Positions 15,701-22,860 of a stretch of 22,860 nt of DNA are shown piece after piece. Position 1 is the stretch's first letter, and every line of letters starts with the position of its first letter. Source of the DNA: CAMCYM01 sp041191165 (GTDB lineage Bacteria; Bacteroidota; Bacteroidia; Flavobacteriales_D; Sanyastnellaceae); the NCBI GenBank assembly GCA_041191165.1, contig JBEEPJ010000007.1, forward strand, positions 1 through 22,860, given 5' to 3'. Under the pieces are notes generated by a model. The model saw only the letters and a list, made by a program, of their open reading frames with translations. It was not told the DNA's origin and did not search any database. The position numbers and the translations under genes were made by a program.

Positions 15701-16812
15701 GGTTCCTGGCCCTTGAGGGCAACATTGAGCAAACCACTCAACCGCTGCGAAAACCGCACCGCTCCATCCATAGAAAAATGGTCGTCGTCATAGGCCTCGT
15801 CCACTTGGAACAAATCCTCATTCCCGGCATACCCCATCATCTCCACCACGTGGGCATCGCCCCAGCGCTCCCTTGCCTCGAAATACACGCAGCCATTCGC
15901 GTCCCAGAGTTTTTGAAAAAGGAAAACGACGTGAATCCCCTCCTGGTCACAGTGCTGTTTGAGGTCCTGCATTTGGTCTAAAATGGACCTGACCTTTCCC
16001 GCACAATCCCAATTCACCATCGGATCCTCCAAAGTTCTACGCAAGTCGAAGTCCTTCGCAATCATCACGTTATGCGCCATCGCCTCCTGAGCTGACGCCA
16101 GGAAGGCCTCGCGAGATGCCCGCAAGCGCCCCGCGGCAAAATCCGCCTCGTCCAGCGCATCCCAGCCCCTCCCGGCAGCGGTCGAATGGGGCTTTTGCGC
16201 TGGCATCCCTGGCATCGCCCGCAGAAATCCCGTCCCATGATTCCACCACGCCCGCAACAACTGCGCCGCTGCCTCCCGGTTGCGCGCTTCCCAACCCGGC
16301 TCCTCCCACGGCAGCAGCCGAACCCGCTTTATGAGTTCCGCCATGTCCATCGTCCGCTCGAGCCGCAATCCCCCCATCTCCGGCCCTACCTCAGCGGTCG
16401 GAAGTACATCGACCACCAGCAACTTGCACGCGCCGTCCGGCATCTCTTCAAGCAGCTCATAGGCCAAACCAAACAGCTCCGGAGGAGACGTCTCCTGCAC
16501 CCCCATGTTGTACCACCGGTACTTCCCGCCCTTCCTGTCCACCTCTGCATCCAGGACCTCCGGCACCACGTGATGCAAAACATCCGACGACCCCACCACG
16601 ACCGCAACGGGCATTCCATCCGCCCGGGCCCAAGGGCGCAAATCCGCCAGCTTCATTCCCCATTCCGGAAACGCCACCTCGGCATCATAGCGCCCCGTCA
16701 ACGGCGTCACCGCAGCCGATAGAATGCAAAACACCCCCGTGGCTGCCAGCATCAACAGCAAATAGGGCACCCGATTGCGCGGGGCCTTGCGATAAAGCTG
16801 CGCCTTATCCAT
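15697..16812 (-). CDS. Membrane-anchored SGNH/GDSL-hydrolase-like protein
   Basis: The start is placed at the ATG at 16812 (MDKAQLYRKAPRN), giving 371 residues. The frame is open up to 16947, but that extension runs through the terminator hairpin of the preceding gene, so it is unlikely to be translated from there. Residues ~14-35 form one membrane segment with a basic N-terminus; the rest should lie outside the membrane. SGNH-type motifs are visible: VVVGSSD (Ser75/76) as the nucleophile block, N102 in YNMG, and D342-D-D-H345 in YDDDHFSMDG as the catalytic Asp/His block. Homologous architectures (AlgX/AlgJ, DltD-like) add or remove acyl groups on cell-surface polymers. The 4-bp overlap with the glycosyltransferase gene suggests it modifies that enzyme's polysaccharide. 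Substrate is unknown, and the family call rests on motifs rather than alignment. Confidence 0.65.
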   Translation of the reverse strand: MDKAQLYRKAPRNRVPYLLLMLAATGVFCILSAAVTPLTGRYDAEVAFPEWGMKLADLRPWARADGMPVAVVVGSSDVLHHVVPEVLDAEVDRKGGKYRWYNMGVQETSPPELFGLAYELLEEMPDGACKLLVVDVLPTAEVGPEMGGLRLERTMDMAELIKRVRLLPWEEPGWEARNREAAAQLLRAWWNHGTGFLRAMPGMPAQKPHSTAAGRGWDALDEADFAAGRLRASREAFLASAQEAMAHNVMIAKDFDLRRTLEDPMVNWDCAGKVRSILDQMQDLKQHCDQEGIHVVFLFQKLWDANGCVYFEARERWGDAHVVEMMGYAGNEDLFQVDEAYDDDHFSMDGAVRFSQRLSGLLNVALKGQEP

Positions 16813-16896
16813 CACCTCCCATCCCCGAGAATCCCCTGCATCCTGCATGACCTGCGTTACGTCTATCCTTCCCCGCAAGTTGCGACACCACCTGCC

Positions 16897-16934
16897 AAAA
16901 AAAAGCCGGCTGCGCTTCCCGCGCAACCGGCCTT
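16897..16934 (-). terminator. Intrinsic terminator after the beta-roll protein gene
   Basis: On the minus strand a GC-rich hairpin (GCCGG-T-TGCGC paired with GCGCA-G-CCGGC, a 5-base loop and one internal mismatch) is followed by eight T residues (the A-run at 16897-16904). It begins about 25 bp past the stop at 16957. It also argues that the downstream SGNH-like gene starts at 16812 rather than upstream of the hairpin. Confidence 0.85.
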
Positions 16935-16956
16935 GTTCCATTCCCATCCGCAGACC

Positions 16957-19548
16957 TCAATCCACCCGAGAAATCGTGAAGAAAGATGGCAAAGAGTATA
17001 GGGTACTTGGATTCGGAAACTCCGAAATATCCACTACCGACATTTGGATAGCGTCACCGGCAGTCAGGGACAAGGTGCAATTTCCATTGACGATTCCTGA
17101 CGGAGTACCGGAGAGACTGGTTTGCTTGAGGATTCCCGCACTGCGGCAGAACCCGACGATACCTCCATTGACTTCAACATCCACCAAGATATCGGCTCCT
17201 CCTGCCAATGAGACAACCTCAGCGCTGAAAGTGAGCTCATAGTACCCCGTGGCTCCCACCACGATGTTTCCGGAATTCAAGTGAAACGCACTTCCCAATT
17301 GCGAGATCACTTGGTCAGCCGGTACCGAGGCTGAGGTGCTTCCGATGGGGGTGCCTGCCATGAGAACCCGTCCGAAGTTGTAGGCCAGCGGTGCGGTAAC
17401 CGGAACTCCTCCAACCGTCAAGGCTCCAGTCACGTGCAAATCGTCCGTGACAAAAGTCTCCCCTTTGAGTTCGATGGAGTCCCCATAAAGAACCGCAGCA
17501 TCGAAGTATTGAGAAAACTCAAGACCTGCATCATAACCCGCTGAGATGCTGATGTCCTCTGTCCCATAAATACCCAAGAAGTTGCCATCTCCGTTGCGTT
17601 CGTCACCGGTGACGAAGTGCTGCATCATGGTCCAATTCCCTTCAAGGTCATCCGTCAGATAAACGTGTTCCTGACCGGTCATGATGGGATGTGGATTGCT
17701 GGACTCGCTGGGGTCGATGTGCACAAAATAAGACCTTCCAATCGGCTGGTACAGTGAATCTGCATATTGAATCATGATGTCACTGTTATCATGGATTTCA
17801 ATTCCCGCATCATTGGCACTTTCACCAACCGCGATGCGAAGGCCATCCTCGCTCATGACGGTCAGCAAGTTGTCCGAGCTCAAGATGCTCGCATCCTGCA
17901 ACCAGAGGAATTCGCTTCCACCGCCTGTATCATCCATCCCGATGTAATCCTCGTTGTCATCCATTCGCAACTCAAAAAATTCGTTGACATCGATGAAGAT
18001 ATCGCGGCCCTCCAAATTGAGGTCGTCCGCGGCATCCAGTGAGATATCATCTGTGGCATCCACATTCACGTCAAGCGCAGAGCGCAGGTTCAAATGACCG
18101 CCCACCGCACTCGAAATGGAGTCCGTCACCAGCTTGTTTGTGACGTTCACCACGCCCGAAAAAGTGGCGGCATTTCCATTCAATTGCCCATCGATATTCA
18201 GATTTCCATCCACATCCACATTCTCGTCCACATGCAAGCTGTCGCTGAAGCTGGCCGCCCCGTCCTTGCGGATGACAAGCGCATTGCTGCGGGCTCCATC
18301 AGAAGTACCATTTCCGATAACGAACAAAGCCTCTTCTGGGACATAAGAGTCTGGATCAGCGGTTCCGAGGGATGCCACATCGACAAAGGATCCAAACTGA
18401 ACCTCGCGATACGAACGAGCCTCAGAGTTGTTTGCAGCAGCGACCGTGTTGTGACCCGATGAGCGCGCATAAGAGCCCAGGGCCAAACTATTGTATCCGC
18501 TGGCCACCGTCGAATCTCCAAGCGCCAGTGCATAAGCGCCACTCGCGATAGCGTTTTGGCCTAAGGCCAAACTGCTCCAACCCGTCGCTTGCGACCTCCA
18601 GCCCAATGCGTAGCCATGGGCACCACTTGCGACGGACTCATAACCCCAAGCGTTGGAATGAGAACCGGAAGCCAAAGACTTATACCCCATCGCGTGAGCA
18701 TGCTCGCCATATGACTTTGCCCGGAAACCGAATGCCATCGCGTGGTGACCCGACGCAATGGTGCTGTCCCCGATCGCCCATGAATGGGGCCCTGAGGCGG
18801 TGGACAACTGGCCTGCAGCGAAGGCATGCGATGCGTTCGCCTTTGAATCCGCCCCCAACGCCACGGAGTTCCAACCTGAAGAGGTGGACCTCACCCCCAA
18901 GGCAATGGCACTCGAACCTGATGCTGTCGAATTGGCTCCCATCGCAATAGCTGCCCAATTCGAGGCTGTAGATGAAGTTCCAGATGCCAAGCCCGCTGCA
19001 GCAGAAGCTGAAGAGTTCGCACCCAATGCGGTAGCACCATATCCAGATGCTGTGGAAAGCCTACCCAACGCGAGCGCATCTGCCGCCGTCGCAGCAGAAC
19101 CTGCACCCAGCGCCACGGCTGCCCATTTGTCGGCAATGGACCCGCGACCTGCGGCCATTGCGTCCACCCATGAGGCGGTACTCTCACTTCCCAACGCTTT
19201 CGCGCCATAAGCCGTGGCAGAAGAATTGGGCCCGAGGGCAACCGTATTCCAGGCTGCTCCAGAGCCACCTGCCAGCGTAATGCTGCTATCCGCTGCCAAG
19301 CCACGCGGGGAGATGATGCCATCCGTCAACGTGAAGAACACGCTGTCGGAGAGGATGAACAGGCTGTCAAAAGCACTCTGCACCCGCGAAGGGTCCATGC
19401 GCAGTTGGGCGCGGTTGTTCCCAAGATCGATTTGCTGGTACACCTCTCGCACCGGGCCCTGGGCCCAAGTCCATGACGTGACACCCACCGTGAACAAAAT
19501 CGCTCCTGCACAACGCAGCACAGCGGATGACGAAAAATGGACCTTCAT
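16957..19548 (-). CDS. Secreted YadA-head-type beta-roll protein with C1q/TNF-like C-terminus
   Basis: This 863-residue protein starts with a signal peptide (MKVHFSSSAVLRCAG...TWAQ). Residues ~93-390 are 14-residue repeats of the trimeric YadA-head/Hep_Hag type (AxALGxxSxASGxx). Conserved glycines fall at 106, 120, 134 and so on to 358 without a slip, then again at 386. Residues ~425-720 are Asp/Asn-rich beta repeats (DVDGNLNIDGQLNGNA, LNLRSALDVNVDATDD), like phage tail-fibre shafts. Residues ~722-863 look like a C1q/TNF-like jelly roll (NFGRVLMAG, HLNSGNIVVGATGYYELTFS). The YadA membrane-anchor barrel is absent, so the protein is probably a secreted or surface-bound trimeric fibre held by another route. 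It is followed by its own terminator. The adhesin role is inferred. Confidence 0.82.
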   Translation of the reverse strand: MKVHFSSSAVLRCAGAILFTVGVTSWTWAQGPVREVYQQIDLGNNRAQLRMDPSRVQSAFDSLFILSDSVFFTLTDGIISPRGLAADSSITLAGGSGAAWNTVALGPNSSATAYGAKALGSESTASWVDAMAAGRGSIADKWAAVALGAGSAATAADALALGRLSTASGYGATALGANSSASAAAGLASGTSSTASNWAAIAMGANSTASGSSAIALGVRSTSSGWNSVALGADSKANASHAFAAGQLSTASGPHSWAIGDSTIASGHHAMAFGFRAKSYGEHAHAMGYKSLASGSHSNAWGYESVASGAHGYALGWRSQATGWSSLALGQNAIASGAYALALGDSTVASGYNSLALGSYARSSGHNTVAAANNSEARSYREVQFGSFVDVASLGTADPDSYVPEEALFVIGNGTSDGARSNALVIRKDGAASFSDSLHVDENVDVDGNLNIDGQLNGNAATFSGVVNVTNKLVTDSISSAVGGHLNLRSALDVNVDATDDISLDAADDLNLEGRDIFIDVNEFFELRMDDNEDYIGMDDTGGGSEFLWLQDASILSSDNLLTVMSEDGLRIAVGESANDAGIEIHDNSDIMIQYADSLYQPIGRSYFVHIDPSESSNPHPIMTGQEHVYLTDDLEGNWTMMQHFVTGDERNGDGNFLGIYGTEDISISAGYDAGLEFSQYFDAAVLYGDSIELKGETFVTDDLHVTGALTVGGVPVTAPLAYNFGRVLMAGTPIGSTSASVPADQVISQLGSAFHLNSGNIVVGATGYYELTFSAEVVSLAGGADILVDVEVNGGIVGFCRSAGILKQTSLSGTPSGIVNGNCTLSLTAGDAIQMSVVDISEFPNPSTLYSLPSFFTISRVD
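18379..19272 (-). repeat. About 21 tandem 14-residue YadA-head repeats
   Basis: The 894 bp encode residues 93-390 of the beta-roll protein. The period is exactly 14 residues (42 bp): conserved AxALG-type glycines recur at every 14th position from 106 to 358 (19 in a row), residue 372 is Ala, and 386 is Gly again. Unlike the 147-bp array at the left edge, the units are well diverged from each other. Confidence 0.9.
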
Positions 19549-19679
19549 GTGATTCTATTGGAGAGGAAAGATACGACGCAAATATCTTGATATCACCGAC
19601 GAATCATCGTTTTTTACAAATGGAGTATTATTTGCAACGAATGAAAATCGACTACCCCGCCAAATTCTAAGGGAGCGTT

Positions 19680-20651
19680 TCAACTAAACGACCCATTTAA
19701 AGAATTTAGCTTGGTTTTCATGAATTGGGGAATGGTGAGTTGGTGGCGATTAGAATGCCTAATTCGGCGATAGCATGTGACTTCAATCCATTCTAAATGA
19801 ATGTTTGCGCGACAATCACTACTGAAATCACCATCCCAAAAACGGCCTCCGTTTTCTGGTGAATGCAAAACGATTCGGGCACGGCGTTGCCCCGACAATC
19901 GCCTCTTGCGCTCACCCTTCGCATCATCCGATGCTGTACGCAGAACGTTCAGAAGTTGCAATCGACGCATGGAAGGCCTCGGCCCAAGTGGAAAAATGAG
20001 CGCTGGAGCTGGTCGGCAGCAAATGATGATCCACTTCAGACCGAGGATGGTGGTTTCTTGGGTTTTCAAGGTCGAACTGAACGACTGACCGACCCCTTCT
20101 CGCGCCCAGAAATCCTTGTCCCCTGTGAGGCTCATCCATTTTTGACCCCCGCGGATGGAGATCAAATCGCTGACCCCACCACATCCAGTCCTTGTATCCA
20201 TCTGGGGTGAACTCAAACCCTTTCCGCGGCTTTGCAGCCCTTGGAAGAGAGGGACTTACACAGCAATTGGAGCAGGATGAAGCCCCGATTTGTAAAACTT
20301 CAAACAACTTCTTAGTCGAAAATTGTCCTAAGGCCGCATCATACACGCGAGCCTTTATGAATGCTGAAGAAAAAGTTAGCGATGGCTTTTTTCGGACATC
20401 ACGCTCCATTCTCCCGTTGAAAGCTCCTACATCAATTGGGCGAGTTCCGCGTCGTGCGAAGTCTTCTTGGGACGGCCTTCCCCTGGAAAGCCACCAATAC
20501 AAATCCGCTTCGATTCAGTGCGCCAGCGGTAGATCAACTCCGGGGAGACACCCCTTTCCTGAGCCACTTCCCGCTCATTTCCTCGGGCGACTGCGAATTC
20601 CTATGCCTTCTGCTTGAAGACCGAGTCGTACTGTTTTCGTTGTGATGCCAT
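19680..20651 (-). pseudogene. Decayed IS3-family transposase (orfA and orfB remnants)
   Basis: Minus-strand translation from the ATG at 20651 reads MASQRKQYDSVFKQKA, then a TAG at 20603-20601, then EFAVARGNEREVAQERGVS, PELIYRWRTESKR and GEGRPKKTSHDAELAQL: an IS3 OrfA helix-turn-helix protein. After a frame change, ERDVRKKPSLTFSSA matches the OrfA tail. FSTKKLFEVLQIG matches the OrfB start. Further on, in shifted frames, come SDLISIRGGQKWMSLTGDKD, VGQSFSSTLKTQETTI, RGDCRGNAVPES (the block with the third catalytic acidic residue) and EWIEVTCYRRIRHSN...LTIPQF. A piece of the OrfB N-terminal region appears deleted. Stops, frameshifts and the deletion mean no active transposase. Terminal inverted repeats could not be identified. 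Confidence 0.82.
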
Positions 20652-20992
20652 GATCTGCGGTCATCATCGGCACTTAGGCTTAACCTATCCTCCAAATTTC
20701 TGAGGAGGGCCAGACCTCCTTGCGCGCTGCGTGCCCGAACCCCCATAGCTCCGGTCCGGTCCACTCGATGAACCGAGCACCAGCTTGAAAGGTCCCATCT
20801 TCGACTCCATCGTCAGCGGAATCTGCTGATGTCCACTCCGCAGGGAGCACCTGTCAGTCCTCCAGCGACGATCGGACTTTTCACCACTCTAGCGCCAGCT
20901 CAATCACGCATACCACCTCAGGATAGGACCGTCCTTAAAATCAACTCCGTTCTCGCCCTCTAAGGGCCCAACCACAACCCTTTCTCCGCATC
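20652..20992. other. Intergenic stretch with no recognisable gene
   Basis: About 340 bp between the IS3 remnant and the terminator of the FISUMP gene. Both strands are broken by stops, and I recognise no protein motif, RNA gene or obvious repeat apart from a weak similarity of 20685-20701 to 19652-19668 (see the rejected list). It may be further decayed mobile-element sequence, which is a guess. Confidence 0.5.
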
Positions 20993-21024
20993 AAAAAAAC
21001 GGCCTCCCCCGAAGGGAAGGCCGC
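20993..21024 (-). terminator. Intrinsic terminator after the FISUMP-domain gene
   Basis: On the minus strand the hairpin CGGCCT(T)CCC / GGG(G)AGGCCG (21000-21023, one internal mismatch, tetraloop) is followed by a T-run (A-run at 20994-20999). It lies about 35 bp past the stop at 21059. Confidence 0.88.
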
Positions 21025-21058
21025 AAAAGAGTCAATGGGTCAAAAAGTCAATCCGTCC

Positions 21059-22252
21059 TCAATCTCGGATGCAGCGGACAGAAAAGCCGTTTTGAGGGTA
21101 GTCGCTATAACGGGGGACATTGGGGTTTCCAGTGTCCAGGTTGCGCCTCCAGGCTTGTCCCCCATTCGCGGTAGAAGTCCACCAGTACCCGTAGGTGGGC
21201 ACAAAGTAAAAGTCACCCACGTTATAGGCTCGGTAGCCACCGGGCAAAGCCGAGAAGCCACTGGTGTTTGTGCCATCCCAAGCGGGGCTGGTGGCCTTCA
21301 ATTGGGCTCCCGGTGAAATGCCCAAATCTATCTCAAGCGTGGTCCACTCCGCATCCGTAGGCACATGCCAGCCCGTAGGACAGAGCAGACCCGTATTGAC
21401 CGCATACCAGTTATATAGGCGGCCGTAGGTGGCCAAATTCGCCACCTCGTCAGAACTCCCTCCAATCACAGCCGAAGCCCCTTCACCATACACTGTTTGC
21501 GCTCCAGAAGTCGTGCTCATCCAAGCCGCATTATCCAAATTCGTAGAGATCACCGAATTGTCTCTATAAATTGTGGTTCGAAGATTCTCCTTGAACCAAC
21601 ATTGGGTGTTGATCGACACCGTCGCATAATCATATCCATCGTAGCTCACCGTGGACGTGCCACACGTAAACGTTGTGAAAGACAGGGTATCACCCGAAGC
21701 AGTGCCCTTCGCGTTCTTCGCAAACGCAGCCACGTAATACGTTCCCGAACCAAGTGTGGTTACGTTCAAAGTGAATGGCGTTGTGGTCAAAGCCGATGCA
21801 TCTACGGAATCCGTCAAGCTCGTCGAAGAAGTGCCAAACCGGAACCACTGGTGTAAAACCGGCAATCCTCCATCGGAGGTGACCTTTGCATGAAAGGTCG
21901 CACTTGTAGCCGTAATCGCCGAGACACTGTCAGTGTCCAACACAGGGGCCGTCGCTCGCTGAAACGTGAGGTCCGCTTGCAATCCCGCGAGGGTATCCAA
22001 TAGGGCCGAACAGTTATAAATCCGATACACCTTCGAAATGACACCCGCATCCGTTACCGGCAGTCCATACTCCCCTCGGAGTGTATCCGGCAAAGATGCC
22101 CCAAATGCCAAGGAGTCCTCGTAGGCACGAATCTGCTCGATGAGCTCCCAATGTTTGCACATCTCATAATTCTTCGCAGGATCTCCTTGAGCGAATCCTG
22201 ACTGACTCGCAAAAAAAGCGACAATACACAATACAATACGAAAACGCTTCAT
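21059..22252 (-). CDS. Exported FISUMP (Fib_succ_major) domain protein
   Basis: This 397-residue protein begins with a signal peptide (MKRFRIVLCIVAFFASQSGFAQ). Residues ~30-95 are a mostly helical N-terminal region. Residues ~101-195 resemble a fibronectin type III-like beta domain (ATSATFHAKVTSDGG, SGTYYVAAFAKNAKG). Residues ~198-397 carry the Fibrobacter succinogenes major paralogous domain, with its usual string of motifs: YGRLYNWYAV (276-285), CPTGWHVPTDAEWTTLE (291-307), GFSALPGGYR (332-341), YWWTST (356-361) and the terminal GFSVRCIRD. The domain is common in secreted Bacteroidota and Fibrobacteres proteins, and its molecular function is not established. There is no lipobox. The gene stands alone between AT-rich upstream DNA and its own terminator. 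Confidence 0.9.
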   Translation of the reverse strand: MKRFRIVLCIVAFFASQSGFAQGDPAKNYEMCKHWELIEQIRAYEDSLAFGASLPDTLRGEYGLPVTDAGVISKVYRIYNCSALLDTLAGLQADLTFQRATAPVLDTDSVSAITATSATFHAKVTSDGGLPVLHQWFRFGTSSTSLTDSVDASALTTTPFTLNVTTLGSGTYYVAAFAKNAKGTASGDTLSFTTFTCGTSTVSYDGYDYATVSINTQCWFKENLRTTIYRDNSVISTNLDNAAWMSTTSGAQTVYGEGASAVIGGSSDEVANLATYGRLYNWYAVNTGLLCPTGWHVPTDAEWTTLEIDLGISPGAQLKATSPAWDGTNTSGFSALPGGYRAYNVGDFYFVPTYGYWWTSTANGGQAWRRNLDTGNPNVPRYSDYPQNGFSVRCIRD

Positions 22253-22491
22253 GACGAGACAATTTAGTTAATCAAGGTGAAATATACGACCAAAAATTAT
22301 TTTTCCTCGCCTAACATTAAACTCTCTTTTCCAAGCACATCTGGTTTGTAGGGTATTCACACAACCCTGTTCAAATAGCCAAATTAAAAAACACCTTGTG
22401 CTGTTAATTTTTTGAGAAGACACGAAACAAATCCGTTCATTTAATTAAAAATCAACACCTTAATTCGAAAAATACCAAAACATGGAGCGCC
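22253..22491. other. AT-rich divergent intergenic region
   Basis: This is markedly more AT-rich than the rest of the window and has short A/T runs. It separates the FISUMP gene from the IS982 remnant and must hold the FISUMP promoter. No further gene or structured RNA is apparent. Confidence 0.6.
22279..22286 (-). promoter_or_regulatory. Possible Bacteroidota -7 promoter element
   Basis: On the minus strand TATATTTC lies 26 bases before the FISUMP start codon and matches seven of eight positions of the Bacteroidota TAnnTTTG-type -7 box. No good -33 TTG partner was found at the usual spacing, so this is only a candidate. Confidence 0.25.
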
Positions 22492-22860
22492 ATGCACGAC
22501 CAGATGGAACTTTACGAGAAGACCCTTGAGAATACAACCGGGGTTTTCAGAAATGACCCCGATGGCAAGGGCAATCTTCAGTTTTATCCGAGAAAGGCAA
22601 GGATGGGTGATCTACAAGTGATGGGCCACGCGATTGCTGCGAAGTCCGCCTGCATTGATCGTGAGAACGGGTTTTTAAGCAGCCTGTGCACAGCATAACG
22701 ATTCCGTTTTCCACCACTCAAAGACGAATCACGATCCAACCCCAAGCGACGTCAATTGCGATTGCGCAGCGTTGACCTCACTCAATGGGTTTCATTGACG
22801 TTAGGGTTAATTCCAGCATCTTGATCGTGGACTCCATTCCTTTTCTTGGGGTGAAAAGGA
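22492..22860 (+). pseudogene. Broken IS982-family transposase, 3' end beyond window
   Basis: From the ATG at 22492 the frame gives ELYEKTLENTTGVFRND, LQFYPRKARMGDLQVMGHA and CIDRENGFLSSL. This is the N-terminal pattern of IS982 transposases (FYPRKPKMSDLEVI...SIDSEN). A TAA at 22696-22698 interrupts it. The next codons in the same frame (DESRSNPKRRQLRLR) still resemble the family. After a frame change IDVRVNSSILIVDSIPFLGVKR runs to the window end; the VDSIP block contains the first catalytic Asp. The stop and the frameshift show an inactive relic. The gene continues outside the window. Confidence 0.75.

Noticed and set aside
16813..16947. Longer start for the SGNH-like protein.
   Set aside because: It would run through the terminator hairpin and T-run of the preceding gene, and the added sequence is Arg-rich with no leader. 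The start at 16812 puts the membrane segment close to the N-terminus.
19652..20701. Similar 17-bp sequences (CTACCCCGCCAAATTCT near 19652 and CTATCCTCCAAATTTCT near 20685) considered as terminal repeats of the IS3 remnant.
   Set aside because: They lie in the same orientation rather than inverted, and are imperfect. They could be chance or traces of two related element ends, but they do not define the IS boundaries.

Overview
The window reads as a GC-rich chromosome segment from a marine-type Bacteroidota, probably of the Flavobacteriales/Cryomorphaceae kind. The reasons are very long secreted proteins built from Cys-rich, Asp-rich repeats of the GCTDATACNY...DDGSC / DGDGVCD type, signal peptides ending in ...AQ, a FISUMP (Fib_succ_major) protein, almost no Shine-Dalgarno sequences, and relics of IS3 and IS982 transposases. 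The lineage is inferred from gene content only. No rRNA, tRNA or CRISPR array was seen.

Layout. Positions 2-1042 (+) hold the 3' end of a repeat adhesin that begins outside the window. A bidirectional terminator (1084-1117) separates it from a minus-strand operon at 7121-1123. In that operon a 1380-residue protein is translationally coupled (ATGA overlap) to a 619-residue NuoL/MrpA-like membrane protein. The 1380-residue protein is a fusion of a complete SulP/SLC26 anion transporter plus STAS domain with a complete DabA (DUF2309/UPF0753) zinc protein, and the membrane protein is DabB. DabA and DabB form the known cation-gradient-driven inorganic-carbon accumulation (DAB) system. Joining a SulP permease to DabA in one polypeptide is the most striking feature of the window. 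A small predicted exported protein of unknown function (7240-7656) lies just upstream on the same strand.

Next comes a giant secreted protein (12486-7693, minus, 1597 residues). It has a signal peptide, two copies of an unnamed beta-rich domain, four copies of a 138-residue Cys/Asp module, short repeats, 39 uninterrupted GX3 tetrapeptides, and a C-terminal Cys-framed dockerin-like module shared with the first protein. Divergent from it is an unrecognised 347-residue protein (12610-13653, +). Convergent with that is a two-gene exopolysaccharide-type operon: a membrane-anchored SGNH-hydrolase-like protein (16812-15697) coupled by ATGA overlap to a membrane family-2 glycosyltransferase (15700-13655).

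The right third holds a secreted YadA-head-type beta-roll protein (19548-16957, minus) with 14-residue repeats and a C1q/TNF-like C-terminal domain. It is followed by a decayed IS3-family transposase (20651-19680), a FISUMP-domain exported protein (22252-21059), and the start of a broken IS982-family transposase running off the right edge. Overall the region combines an inorganic carbon uptake operon with several cell-surface proteins and a polysaccharide operon, and has transposon debris at the right end.
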